A stretch of DNA of 64,000 bases from Epiperipatus broadwayi (GCA_028023455.1 JAQFVV010006255.1:434001-498000), one strand, 5' to 3'. Shown: positions 48,520 to 61,264, numbered from the stretch's first letter. Notes: generated by a model from the letters alone, not told the origin. Made by a program: numbers and translations.

Positions 48520-48709
48520 AAAACAAGGCAAAACTCTCTCCTACAGTAGTTCCACAGTAGGCATTAGATAGGGATTTTATGCACAAGCCTTCTGGCATCC
48601 ATTGATTACTCTGATTGGCACAGGGTGGCACTACTGTATGGATAGAATTTTGCCTTGTTTAATAACAATTATGTGCTAATATGAGATAGTATGTGATGTT
48701 TAGTGGTTT
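48520..48709 (-). mobile_element. family B element, copy 3 (190 bp), 13-bp TSD
   Basis: Flanked by AAAAATTTAAGTT at 48507-48519 and 48710-48722. Read on the minus strand it starts AAACCACTAAACATCACATA and ends GGCAAAACTC...TGTTTT like the other copies. The centre with the hammerhead is deleted. Confidence 0.9.
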
Positions 48710-48937
48710 AAAAATTTAAGTTGTTTAATCTCCATAAATAACACCATTCAAAATCTCAATTTTTATAAAAATTATGTGTATTAATAAAAATTAAAACGTA
48801 TAAACCAATACAAAATACTATGATAACAAAAAATACATATCATAGACTTCTGGCAAAAAAAATCATAAATTTAGTTTCAAATAACGCAAATATGATGTAT
48901 TTTAAATTCCGTTCATATCTATCGACATAATAATAAG

Positions 48938-49102
48938 CAGGGCCGGCGGAAGCGGTCATGCAACGCATGCTAGGCATGCGGGCGCTGGCAGAAGAAGGCG
49001 CCATCACTGAGAGATTAGCATCTGAAAAAGAAGGCGTCATCCCTGACAGGGGCACCAAAATTAAATTTGCATGCGGGCGCCTAGTACCCAGCGCCGGCTC
49101 TG
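48938..49102. mobile_element. hAT-type MITE, 165 bp, 8-bp TSD
   Basis: The termini CAGGGCCGGC and GCCGGCTCTG are inverted repeats (one mismatch) and the flanks ATAATAAG (48930-48937 and 49103-49110) are a perfect 8-bp duplication, the hAT hallmark. It is strikingly GC-rich compared with its surroundings and contains GGCGCC and GCATGC palindromes. It has no transposase. Apparent ORFs crossing it are artefacts. Confidence 0.92.
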
Positions 49103-49110
49103 ATAATAAG

Positions 49111-50473
49111 GATAGTTTGAACATTTTATTGACAATTTGATATTACTTACACAAAGCACTATATATGAGAAAAATTGCAATCTTATAAATTTTCTTACAT
49201 TGCCTAATTCTTCTAGTTGTCATGAAGATGGTTAATAATAAATAAGCATAAAAGGCAATACTCAGGATACCACTAGAGTTAAGACAGACAATCTGAGAAA
49301 GAGATATACATGTTATTCATTTATTCATCCATGGCTTCTTTTTCAATTATTATATACTTCAATCAGCATTGAGTTTTTTTAGTGCTTTGCAATGACTGGA
49401 ATATGAGTCTTTTTCCAAGTTAAAATTCAAGAAAAATAATAGATTACCTCCTAGAGCAGTAAACAAGAGAATGATTAACACATGAACTTTTGTTTTTTAT
49501 ATAACTTCATGAAATAACACTTTTTTATTATTAGTCTATTTTTTAACCTTATATGGAAATGAAAAATAAGTTTAGGTTATTTATCACGTCAGCACACTCA
49601 CTAGTCTTAAATTTAATTAATTAATTATCTTGTTTTTCAAAAAAAAAATAATTAAAGTAAATCTGATAATTACTTAAAATTGCAAAACAATCCTTATTCA
49701 AACAATAAAAAAATTATTTGCAAAAAAATTTTTAAAACAGGAATGTAAATTTTTTCCATTAGTTAAATTAATACTGGAAATTTAAACTTTCCAAATATTT
49801 AAACACAGAAATAATTTAATGTGTTTACACATACAGATATGTGCATATATAATAAATTAAGCCTTAAATTATTATTTTATTGTTTAATTAAAATTATATT
49901 TATGACCAAATAAGATATACTCTAAATCTTTTCCTTTCTAACCAATATTATATTCCTCCATATGTTTTTTTTTTCTGCTGACTTTGGCAACTGATTAAAA
50001 TTGCCATTACAATACTATTACTATTACTATTACTACTACTAATAATAATATAGCTAATGAATATACAGAATTGCATTGAGTTACTCTCAATTTAAATTAA
50101 ATGATAAATTTTAAACAAAATCTTAGTTTATTATTAATACTGTATATTTTAATGTCCCCAATTTCCCTATTTTTATATTTTCATTTTATATTTATTGTTG
50201 GCTATTCACTCATTCATTCTATTTAAATATTTCTCTTTGTTTTTTCTTGCATATATCACTCAGTATTCTGTAATATCTTCAGACATGCACAACACTTTCT
50301 CCCTATTAACTTCAGATAACAATGTTATTTATAATAATAATAAAAAGATAATATAAACAAGGTAGTTAACCTCCAGTCTTACACTTTTGAATAAATAAAT
50401 ATAAATAGACGTTATTATAGTAAAATTCGAAAATGATAATAAAATTTACAAGTTTTTTTTTTCATGTGACATA
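49111..50473. other. AT-rich DNA, nothing recognised
   Basis: Only short trinucleotide runs near 50011-50048 and homopolymers are seen. Confidence 0.45.
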
Positions 50474-50543
50474 GCATCGAACTCGCTAACCCAGGACAAC
50501 TGCTTATAAGTCAGATGTGCGCTGACATCTCGACCACCAACGC
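50474..50543 (-). repeat. tRNA-like SINE, copy 2 (degenerate)
   Basis: Minus strand GTTGGTGGTCGAGATGTCAG and GAGTTCGATGCTATG match the 37.2-kb copy in order, with an A-run after the 3' end. Shorter and more diverged; no clear target duplication. Confidence 0.65.
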
Positions 50544-52227
50544 TTGATTAAAATCTCATCAAAATAAGAAACCTAACTTTTTAATTGAAAATGGCCATAA
50601 ATAAACAATAGTATATAATTAAATATATTTTTAAAAAATATATCTAATCGTAATTTCTATGGTTTATGAAAAAAAAATCATAGTTATTCAATTTGGTAAA
50701 ATAAAAAAAACTTGCATATAAGTTTTTAAATTTTTCAAATGTTTGGAAATTGATGATATATAATATTGAACATATGAAAAATTTGTTAAAAAGTGGTTAC
50801 ATCTTTTTTTTTTTTCATTGATGAGTAGGGAAGGTTTTTTGCTAAATGGTACCATTTCCTTTAATAATGGAAGGAATTCTTAACCTTATTAATCTTGAAA
50901 TAAAAAATGCACCCCTCTTTCAAATGTTTGGAAATTGATGATATATAATAATGAACATTAAATTTTACTAATGAAAACATTATGCAATCAACATTCTCCT
51001 AAGACTAATATCTTTTTTTTAAAATTATATGTTAATCACTTATTTCTGATAAATTTTATTTATTTATTTATTTTTTATATATATTAAATCTTATCCTGAA
51101 TACTCTTTATTTTTAGAACATAATAGTCTGTATTCTGTTTAAAGATCTGACAATATTGCAAATGAAACTTCAATACATGTATAATAAGTTTATCTAATAG
51201 AATTAAATAGTTTATGTTTGGCACCAATAAATCTATTTTTTTCTTAATTTTTTAATTTTTAAATGACTGCTTTAAAAGTTTGTTTAAACAAATAATGACT
51301 ATTTTTTTATATTGTAAAATAATGTTTTTAGGTAAATAAATTAGAAGCCCAAAAACGTACATATCCAAATGCAAAGCTTTTTTTATATATATTCTTGTTG
51401 AATCTATTGAGTAAAGTTCAATTAATTAGATAAAATACTATAGATCAAATGATGTGAATTTTTTAAATATAAAATAATATTAGTATATGCTGATAATAAA
51501 AAAAAACTTTATAACATATTCTTTAACATATATTATAGCTATATATATATTCTACTTTGATAGAGTTTTTATTTTGCATATAGAAAATGATTTGAAGAAA
51601 AGAAAAATTAAGGAGTTCTATTTTATAAACAGTATGGGTAATGTATTGAATAAACAGTGTAATTGTGTTAATATTCACAATTTATGGAAAGTAGGTAATT
51701 CACGTGGGAGCGTTACTTGTGTGAGAGTTTAATAATATTTAAATATTAATGTGTTGCTATTTAAGATGGCGGAATATGCCGAAGCTGACTATAGCAAAGG
51801 ATATTAATCTTCAATTTTATATAGGCATTTTTTGAAAATTTTTGTAGTTTTATTGTAGTGGACTGTTTTATTATACTTATATTATTTGATATTACATATA
51901 TATACTTCATACCAGTAATGTTAAGAATCACAAAGAAATTTTAAATTTAAAAGTTTTAATAAATTTTAGTAAATAAAAATTATATATTTTAAATGCACTG
52001 ATAAATGTATACTACAGTAATCATAAAGTTATTTTGTAAAATCACATTAAATAGAATATTTTCTGAAAAGTTGAAAAGGTAATTAATTCTAAATTTAGTT
52101 TTAAAAAGCAAAAGGTGTTTTCTTTTAACAATAATTAAAAGTGGAAATGACATTATAGGAAAAAGTAATTAAAGTGCTTGCAATCTGATCATAGATTAAA
52201 TTTAGGAGTTAAATAAATGACATGATT
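50544..52227. other. AT-rich DNA; promoter-like words near 51.70-51.77 kb
   Basis: 50735-50775 and 50923-50955 share TTTCAAATGTTTGGAAATTG. CACGTG (51701-51706) and AAGATGGCGG (51763-51772, YY1-like and a plausible start context) stand out against the AT background; the ATG there opens only 13 codons. Confidence 0.35.
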
Positions 52228-52780
52228 TAATTTAAAAGGCTGTTATTTCCACTGGAAGATAAAAGTTTACAAATATGGAATTGGGCAAATAAGCTCACAC
52301 CACAGCAGATTCGCTGGAGTTATCTGTAGCCAGTAGATCAAAGAATCCAGAAGACAAGTGATGGATCCCAATTTTGCTGATAAACTAACTTCAGTGAATA
52401 TAAATAATGCTGACAATTTATTCAGAGGATAATTAATTCTTGTCTGCTTCCAGGATTCTATTCTGCTTACAATATTCTTCATATGCTATTTTAAAAAAGT
52501 TATTATTATTCATTTGTTTTGCCAGATCTATACTGCAAGAGTAGAGAAGCCATTATCTGCTTCACTCTGTCAAGCTGTCAGAGGACAAGACAAAAATCCA
52601 TTGCTGAGTTCTGAAAAAGAATCCATCAACAAGTGAAAAAAACACATGAATATGTGTCTGCTATGTATCCATCTTAGATGAGTAAGTCCGATGTCCAGTG
52701 CTACAGAAAGAACCAGCTATTAAACCCATGATGAAATCACTGCTAAATCATCCTAATAAAGTCTGAAAGGTCATTTAAAC
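52228..52780 (+). other. candidate 3'-terminal exon of an unrecognised gene
   Basis: This non-repetitive stretch has more balanced composition. 52231-52329 is open and coding-like (LEDKSLQIWNWANKLTPQQI, ending in TAG). 52526-52636, after a good acceptor-like CATTTGTTTTGCCAG, is open to a TGA (VEKPLSASLCQAVRGQDKNP). AATAAA is at 52755-52760. I do not recognise a protein. An antisense frame of 71 codons (52267-52482) is the main alternative. Splicing and coding are inferred only. Confidence 0.3.
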
Positions 52781-54349
52781 TTTCATCCATCATAGCTATG
52801 GTTTTAAGAATAAACATCACCAATATGTAAAGACTGAATGTGAACTTTTGACACTGAAAGAATAAGTGTAAACTTTAAATTAATCTTCAGTTGATTATTA
52901 TTTATCTCCTATCTAATGAAATATGTTAGTAAGTAGTTATTTATTTAATCTGTTTATGAGCAGATATTTCAAGAGATTATACTTTGTTCTATTTATTGTG
53001 ACACAGTTTAACTAGTGATAATTGTATAAAATTATTTTATAAAAGATAATTAGTGTGTAATCATAATCTGTTGCCATGCTATTAAACACTTGTATCTCAT
53101 TTAAATCTGTCATTTCCACTTTAAAGAAAATATCAACCATATGTTAAATCAGTAAATTAATAAATTATGAGTGGGTTCAATTGTACTGTATAGACAAGCT
53201 AGATTAAAGTTATATTAAGTAGATATCAGTTTCTGTGAACCATTCTTGTAGTTTGAGGTGATATAATTGAAAGAAATGTGTGGCTGTTAATGGTCAATTT
53301 AGGTTATGCTTATAAATCTGAAACTCATTTTTAAGTAACACATTAGTAATGAATGATTGTAAAACCATTTGCAAACTTCTGGTCAACATTATTCATTTAG
53401 GTCAGTGATGTATAATAGATGAAAAGTTCCTATTGTATATTATCTGTTTTAATTCATATATGTTTTGTAGTGATATATTTGTGATTGCAGGTCTCTTGTA
53501 CACAGTACCAAATACTTTAAGAAGTAGTACATGGTAGAAGTATAATTCTTATTGTATGCATATAATTTATACATGTATTGGTTCTTGTTCAGAAACTATT
53601 GTATTACAGATATTATTTTCTGTATTTTACAATTATTTTATTATTTCAATTGCTTGCTAATATTATAACCTGAAATTGATCATGCAGTCAATAAGCTAAA
53701 TCATTCTTAGTTAATAATATGGTATTATCCTTATTTGACAAGGTCATTTAATCTTAGAACAAGGACAATGAGATGTGAGCACAGTTAGGGATATATGCTG
53801 TAGATTGGCATTCATTCAAAAACATATAATGATGATAATATTCTACATTAGTAATTTTCAAATATGAATTGGTTTAAAATATTTAAGGGTTATATCACTA
53901 TATACTGTATCCATGCATAATTTAAATCAAAATAATACTAATAAAATTTAGGAAGGTGTATTTACCATAAGTTAATTTATAATTCAATTAAATGAAGTTA
54001 TGCCAATGTGTATTATTTTGTATATACATAAATAAATTGTGTTTGACTGATTATTTTTGGCAGTTTGTCATCATTATTTGCAATCAATAATGTAAGTAAA
54101 ATAGTTAAGAGTTTCTTATTTCTCCCTGACCTTAATGGGCTATAAAAAAATATTGGTCTATGACAGAAGTATTTTGAATGCACATGTGGATTGCTCTCAG
54201 GTGAGTTCATATGGATTGTGAAATTCTTTCAGTTACAATCTGCCCATTCTTGCATATGTATTAAATGGATTATGTCCTGTACATGTGGGGTTCAGATTGA
54301 CCTTAGGTCAACATGGGTGTGACAATAATCTCGGCCTCAGGGTGGCCTT
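52781..54349. other. AT-rich DNA, possibly 3' UTR-like
   Basis: It has higher complexity than typical background, T-rich on plus, with many TGTA words. It could be a long 3' UTR of the preceding candidate exon or intergenic sequence. Confidence 0.3.
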
Positions 54350-54650
54350 TGAGCATTCCATCATCAGATTTTCAATTGGATGGACGGTTGAAGAGTTGGA
54401 GTGTGGAGTGGATTGAAGCCTGTCCATTAAACTATGAGGATAGTCTATCTTAATATATATCTGAGCACTTATACTATATATGTATGTAAAGATGATAGTC
54501 TGGACCAACTGATGATTGCTGGTTTAGCATGAAATACATATATTGGTGATTATTTATCTTTTCAGCATATATGTGTTTAGGTGTATCAGTGTTATTAGAT
54601 AGAGTGGAGAGAGGTGGGTGGTGTGAAAGTCTGTGCTCATATACCCTATA
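54350..54650 (+). mobile_element. family A element, copy 5 (right arm only)
   Basis: It matches the right half of 47548-48062 in order: GGTTGAAGAGTTGGAG, ATTGAAGCCTGTCCATTAAA, TCTTAATATATATCTGAGCA, the hammerhead segment, then GTGAAAGTCTGTGCTCA. The left arm is missing, so this is a half-element. Confidence 0.82.
54504..54547 (+). ncRNA. intact hammerhead ribozyme motif (best in window)
   Basis: Stem I ACCAA (54504-54508) / UUGGU (54543-54547), 5 bp. Core CUGAUGA 54509-54515. Stem II UGCU/AGCA closing GGUUU. GAAA 54531-54534. Stem III AUA/UAU around CA. Cleavage triplet AUA 54540-54542. Every conserved core nucleotide is present. Self-cleavage is predicted, not shown. Confidence 0.75.
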
Positions 54651-55214
54651 TTAAATATATGTATCTAATTATATATTTCCAAACAGCAACAAACAATATA
54701 AGACAAAATCTTTGGTAAGCTTGAATAATCAGCAATTATTAAATGCATATAAAATTCCTAACCATATATCTTGAACCTCCATTTTCAAATTGATTACTGA
54801 ATTTTTTCTTTTATTAATGAAGCTTGGAATTGGAGCTCAAAGGAATGCTGATATGCATCCAGTAAAGATTATTAATTCACGTATCTGATCTCAATCTCAT
54901 TGATAAAGACAAAAGTCAGAAAATAGTCTAAAATAGAAGCTCATATACATTAAGCTTAGGGATTTAATTGCATATGGTAATTACTGATTATTAAAAATTA
55001 TTTATAAGGGCAGTAAAGTGGTGAACTTCTCTTGTCTTTTATATATATATTGTGTTTGTGCACATATGTATATATCATTGATGAAGCATGTCTTTTTATC
55101 AATGATGAAGCATGTTTTTTTTAGGAACGGAAGCACACTTCTTTTTTTATAATGTTTTTATTTTACTTGCCACAACAATTTTTATGTAATAGCACTTAAT
55201 ATATATATATATAT
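54651..55214. other. AT-rich DNA, nothing recognised
   Basis: ATGAAGCATGT is duplicated at 55081 and 55105. No gene. Confidence 0.45.
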
Positions 55215-55570
55215 CAGGGGTCCCCAACTCTATGCCCGTGGGCACCATGGTGCCCACAGACCATTTTTTGTGTGCCTGCCACTATTTGAACATGATAAAA
55301 AAAATATTTATCTGATACAAATAAATTTAATTTTTAAAATTTCTTATAAATTATTGTACTATATTATAATCAAATTGTAGGGCATACTATATTTTTACAG
55401 CATAAAAATATAAACGTTAATAATTTGTTATAATTTTATATTTGAAATAAATATTTTTTTTGTACATTATGTGTATTATTAACAATATCCAATTATAAAT
55501 TTACATTGAAAAAATAAATGGTGCCCACCATCTGGTTGAAAAAAATAAATGATGCCCGCCACTTGGTGGT
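55215..55570 (+). mobile_element. hAT-like element, left end
   Basis: CAGGGGTCCCCAAC inside an (AT)n run is a common hAT terminal sequence in animals, followed by GCCCGTGGGCACCATGGTGC. Similar subterminal words (GGTGCCCACCATCTGG, GATGCCCGCCACTTGG) appear at 55519-55566. A matching right terminus was not found here, so the limit is approximate. No transposase. Confidence 0.6.
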
Positions 55571-55602
55571 ATTATAGAATGTGCTCTTAAGTGCAAAAAG
55601 GT

Positions 55603-55603
<1 letters not shown>

Positions 55604-55657
<54 letters not shown>
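55604..55657. repeat. (AT)n microsatellite
   Basis: About 27 AT units; a second similar tract is at 56211-56259. Confidence 0.95.
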
Positions 55658-55659
<2 letters not shown>

Positions 55660-55698
55660 CACACATCTAGAAAAATCTTAAACTCTCATATCTGTAAA

Positions 55699-55857
55699 TC
55701 AGAGAATATATTATCAATATATTTTTATTTTCCAAATCCTTTTAACATTCTTAAAAGTTTTAACTTTAAATTAGATCTTAGCATCATTTGAAATTCTTAT
55801 AATCAACTGAGAATGTGTTAGTCAAGTTAATTCTTTGCATATATAAAAACAATTCAA
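55699..55857 (+). repeat. ~160-bp direct repeat, unit 1
   Basis: It repeats at 55945-56099 with about ten percent differences (shared TTCCAAATCCTTTTAACATT, TTCTTAAAAGTTTTAACT). It is a tandem duplication separated by about 90 bp. Confidence 0.82.
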
Positions 55858-55944
55858 AAAATTGAAAGTCAACAGTAATTCCATACAAAAAATAAAGAAT
55901 TTGAATTGCTCATTTTAATCAGACTGTGATTAGTTTAAATATAG

Positions 55945-56099
55945 ATAATACATTATCAATATATTTTTATCTTCCAAATCCTTTTAACATTCTTAAAAGT
56001 TTTAACTGTAAATTAGATCTTAGTATTGTTTGAACTTTTTATAATCAACCAAGAATGCATTAGTCAAATTCATTCTTTGAGTATATAGAAACAATTCAA
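55945..56099 (+). repeat. ~160-bp direct repeat, unit 2
   Basis: Partner of 55699-55857. Confidence 0.82.
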
Positions 56100-56202
56100 C
56101 TGTTGGTAAAAAAATTGAATTTTAATTAAAGCTTTTGAAAGTTTTAGTGAATTTTTCTATGGAAGCACTCATTCCATTCAATACATGGAAACTTCAACCC
56201 TG

Positions 56203-56210
<8 letters not shown>

Positions 56211-56259
<49 letters not shown>
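56211..56259. repeat. (AT)n microsatellite
   Basis: About 24 AT units. Confidence 0.95.
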
Positions 56260-56261
<2 letters not shown>

Positions 56262-57130
56262 ACCCTTACTTCTCGATGTATAATATAGTTTGAAAATACG
56301 ACTAGCTTAATTACATTATAATGCTCAGTTAAAATTTACATATCTATCTTTAATATACTTTTATATTATTATATTCTAATTAAATTTATTATTAATTATC
56401 AAAATCAATATATTTCTATAGTATGTACTAATTAAATAAGTATTTATTAAAATCATGAGACTGTGAAGTAAAGTTACAAAGCAATAAGTAGATTTACATT
56501 GAGTCAATATCTTCCAAAACACTGTCTCAATGGCATAAGAATACTATTACCTCCTTACTATCCTATTACTACATCTACAGCATTCTTATGGCTTTGAAAT
56601 AAAATAAATTATCTTTAATATTAATAAAAATAAATCTTAACTTTTATTTTTAAAATATAATTAAATAATCTCAGGTTCTTCTAATTATCTTAAAGTAATG
56701 ATAACTCATGTAAATAAGTATGATATGGGATTTTATATCAAACCTAAATACACCTAATTTATTTTAATAATTATAATACTAATCTTAGAGTATAACCTAA
56801 TCTTATCTATTTCTGTTATATTATCAATCATTAAATAAATAAATAATCATGTGTATATTTTTATCTTCATATAGTATCTTAATTTTGAAAATAGATCAAA
56901 ATCTTACAATTTATTAATCTGTGGCAATAAATAATCTTGTACTCTTATATTGTATTATAACCATCTTATGAATGATAATTACTCTATGACCATTGTAATA
57001 TGATATATTAATGTCAATCAATTCTTATAAATGATAATCAGGAAAATATTGTATTTATTTCTAAAATAATATTAATAAATTCACATTATGCAAATATTAT
57101 GTTTGTTCAAATTATCTGCTGTCAAATGCT
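56260..57130. other. C-over-G skewed AT-rich DNA
   Basis: G is very rare on the plus strand. No gene recognised. Confidence 0.4.
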
Positions 57131-59670
57131 GTGGTGCAAAATAATGAACTCGACACACTTTTAAAACAAATTAAACAAATTTATTTACATTAACTTTAAT
57201 TAAGAATTTATTTACAATATTTACAGTTCAAATTAGGAAAACAAAAGAAAATAAAAATAAGAAAATAATAATAATACAATATGTTTACACTGTTATTTAC
57301 TTATACTCTTAAGAAATAATTTACATTCTTTTAAAATGCTGTACTAATAACATTGAAGTATGTTTTCAAAACTTAGGCTTTAAATAAATATCATTGAACT
57401 TCAATTATTACACAGAAAAATTTATGTAAACAATATTTATGTAGTATATGTAAACAATTAAACTTTGCTAATTAAATTGCTACATCACTTAAGTATTACT
57501 GTTACTAATTTCATCATGTACTAGTATGTGTTCACTCTACTATTAGTATTACTCTAATAGCATAATATAGAAACTAATGCATCTTTATAATGTAATAACA
57601 AATAACTGATTATAACTTTATATCTCAATTAATACAATTCATGCTACATGTTTTATCAAATATGCATTACATATATGTACTATTAAATAATAATATTAAA
57701 ATAATTCATTAATTTCAAATTCATAAAAGCATTATATTAGATAAATTCTATGATTCTTTTCTATGTGAAATTATTACTTTACTTTATGTGTTATACTACT
57801 CCTTCTTAATAAATTTCTATTTACAAAATATCCTCTAAAACTTATTTAAACTCTCCGGAAAAACAATCATCAACTTTAAATAAATACTAATTATCCAAAA
57901 CTATTTACACTTTCTCATCTATATTCGGTAAATTTTCAATCCAACATAAACTTCTACATAAAACTTAACTTAATTTATCCAATAAAACAAAAATAAAATA
58001 TAGACTTTTAAATCTATTCCTAACTTGAAATAAAATAATTACTTGTATGAATAATAAATATAATTCTAATACTCCAACATAATAATAATAAAATAAAAAT
58101 CAAAATTTATTTACGAAAGAATCATATAATTATTTCTAAGCTTCTTATGTAATGTTGTATCGTATTTATATCATAAATTCAAATTATGCATATTTAAATA
58201 AAACTGTTACTGCCAATATAATGTGTGTGTATTTTTAAAATAATCATACATTCATTCAAAACAACACAATATTTGGTTGATCTAAAGAAAACATATTAAT
58301 ACATCAAAATTATTATTATTATACAATTTTTACCATCAATAATGATTTAATGTACAGTCCATCTTCCAATATTCTTCGGAATTACAGCTTCATAAAATAA
58401 TTCACATTTACACACACGATCATTCTTTAACATATTACGTTTTATATTAATTATAAAATAAACTTATGCAATTAATTATTATATTACTTTAGTTATTATT
58501 TTAAGAAATGTACCTATCTTATTTTTAATAGATTAATATTATTTAACTTTTATATTAGATAAATAAAACAAAATTTATATTACATAATTCCAGCGATGTT
58601 TCCTTTTCACCATAAAGTTCTTTAATCGTAGGCACATATTCACTAGAACACCATTTCCTGTTTCCGGTCCATCACGTGTTTTTTTTAAAAGTTTATGAAA
58701 AATGATAACGTTCTTTTAAAACAAAATAAAAGTTAATTCCTCCATAAGAAATAAAATAAAATTAAAAATAGTTTATAGGCTCCGGATCTAGTTCTTTTAA
58801 GAATATTATTTAAAAGTTATTATCTTAGCTTAGTCTTTAGTTTTATGAAAAATTATCATTTAATTATTTTAAATTAACTGGGACGTCCACTTATTACTTG
58901 CACATTTCTTAATAAAATATTCAGGTAAGAATAAGTTTATTTATTTATAAACGACCTGCGTTTAAATTATTTTAATATAATAATTTTATTATATTAAGAT
59001 TTTTAGCTAATTATATTTCAATTTACTTGCTTTTAAAATTATCAACATTCAGTCTTTTAAAACATAAAGACTTAACAAGGCAAGTATTTATAAAACTACT
59101 TTCATTTTTAACATCTTTACTTAAGATATATTTTTAAATTTATAGCTTGCAAAAATACTTTCTTCATAAGAAGTATTTTATTCTCTAAAATATCTATTTT
59201 CTAATAATCACTATTAATTAGCTTTTAAAATTATATACTGTCCAAAATACTACTTTTCTCCATCTCGTAATTTTCCGAACTAATCCAGCGTTTGTCATAT
59301 TTCTAGGGTAAAGTTTCCGATATATTTTCATTATATATGATGTTCCCATGACTATTTGCTTGCAAATTGAGCTTCAATTTAGAGAAGACCGATAGGGAAA
59401 AAATTAAGTTAACACTGCATGTCTATTATTTAAAACTTTTAGAGATTATTTATAACGACACTCTTGTAATTTTTAAAAAATGATTTTAGAGCGTCTATAA
59501 ATTTACTTAGCTATTTTTTTAATAGCACAATTAACTTGATAATTCAATCACAAAGTCCCCTCCTAACAATTGAACTGAGCTTTTATACCGGAAGAAACTT
59601 CCCATTTGATTGGTACATTTAAACAATCAATTTGCTGGCTTATTTACATATTTACCAACAACACAAAATT
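57131..59670 (-). repeat. possible long LTR or transcribed leader (minus)
   Basis: The whole block is G-poor on the plus strand. Read on the minus strand it starts near TGTTGTTGG (about 59664), has a CCAAT/TATA promoter soon after, runs 2.5 kb without coding potential, and ends TGTGTCGAGTTCA near 57150, giving TG...CA limits. No primer site, partner LTR or gag was found, so this is a hypothesis; a non-coding transcript leader is the alternative. Confidence 0.3.
59573..59615 (-). promoter_or_regulatory. CCAAT/TATA core promoter (minus strand)
   Basis: On the minus strand ACCAATCAAATGGG (about 59614-59601) lies about 20 bp upstream of GGTATAAAAGCTCAGTT (59589-59573). The pairing of a CCAAT box and a clean TATAAAAG box in a G/C-poor region is unlikely to be noise. 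Confidence 0.5.
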
Positions 59671-60535
59671 AAAAATAAATAATGACTTATTTAATATTTA
59701 ATATTTATTACATTATTACATTTTTAAAATAATTCTTATCGTTTATTTAAATCCATTAAACACTTTTAAAAAATATATTATTTCACTTGATTTTAATTTT
59801 AACTTTTATAAGATTATTTTTAAATAAACTAAATATTTTTTATACGTCATATTTTTAAAACAATATTTTAAAATCAGATTTAATATTCTACATTGATTTA
59901 TCTTTATTTTATCTCGTGATAACTCACGTATTATTTATAAATTTATAACATGATTTTTTAAAATAGTTTTGCAAATTTATTAGATAACTTCCAAGCATGT
60001 GTGTGTATAACATCTGTTCTTTATAACACAAGAAACGCTTATCATCGTCTAAAAATAAACTAACAATTGCATTTTTTAAAATAAATATTTTTTTAAATAA
60101 ATAAGATACCATAATAGATTTTAAAATAATTATTCGATATTATTAAAATCAAATATCAATCTTCTATTTAAGTACTTACAATAATTAAAATATTTATATT
60201 CTCTTATAATATTATTTTATCAACAACAAACATATGCATTTAATTTTAACTTGTCTTTTAAACACTTTTAGCTTTAAATACCTATTTATTAAATATATTC
60301 ATGCAGTATTGATTATAGCCATTTTTCCAACTATATATTATAATCATCATCATTTTAAAATGTCTCTCTCAATATCAGCACAATTTTACATATCAAATAC
60401 TCATAGATTGCCTTAATTAAACCCCTTGAAATATTACCATAAGCAAAATTAACATCACATATTCAAATATATCTTAAATTTAAAATTTTTTAATAGATTA
60501 GCACAAAAATTAAATGGTGACCCATACAAAAGGGC

Positions 60536-60540
<5 letters not shown>
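59671..60540. other. AT-rich DNA, nothing recognised
   Basis: Short frames here (59924-60112 minus, 60234-60416 plus) have no domain. Confidence 0.45.
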
Positions 60541-60566
<26 letters not shown>

Positions 60567-60573
60567 CTGACCC

Positions 60574-60604
<31 letters not shown>
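60541..60604. repeat. (AT)n tracts around a CTGACCCCTG word
   Basis: Two AT arrays (60541-60566, 60577-60604) flank CTGACCCCTG, whose complement CAGGGGTC matches the hAT terminus at 55215. A (GA)n/(G)n tract follows (60608-60630). Confidence 0.8.
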
Positions 60605-60607
<3 letters not shown>

Positions 60608-61264
60608 GAAGAGAGAGAGGGGGGAGAGAGATTCTGCCATTTTTAATACTAATATAAAGTTTTAAAACAGAGTTTGGATATGCTTTATTGAAATTAATTT
60701 AGCCAAGTATCCTTTCAATGCTTGTGAACCATATTCATGGTTATTCAGCTGAGAATAACTATTTTTTGTAATTTGAATACTGTTTGATTTTTGGTTCATT
60801 ATATATTTATTTTATGAAATGATCCATGCCTCTTTAATTTTGCATTTCCTGTTGTTTCTTTCTTCACACATTATTTTAATAATACTTACATCAAAAATAT
60901 GGCATTTTCTTGTTCATAGTTGTAAAAGACCAATGTATTGATAGAATCAGACTTGGATCTTCTCAGCTGAATAACCATGAATATTATACACAAGCATTGA
61001 AAGAATACTTGGTACAATTAATTCCAATAAAATATATGCAAACTCTGTTTTGGTACTTTGTATTAGTATTAAAAATGTCAGAGTATCAAGATATTTTTAC
61101 ATATCATACAAAATAAAGAGACATTATAACACTACAGGATAGGCTGGATTTTTTTAAAAGATGCCTATATTATAGTATTTATCCAAACTGTTGTGACATA
61201 AGGATTAACAAATCCATATGTGGTTACAATAGTGTCAAAGGACAATTAAAAAACAATTAATGAA

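Noticed and set aside
48840-49140. Open frames on both strands across 48.84-49.14 kb
   Set aside because: They run through the hAT MITE, whose GC content keeps frames open.
55215-60576. A single 5.4-kb hAT transposon from CAGGGGTC at 55215 to GACCCCTG at 60576
   Set aside because: The termini match for only 8 bp, both lie in AT repeats that would mimic a target duplication, and no transposase sequence is visible between them.
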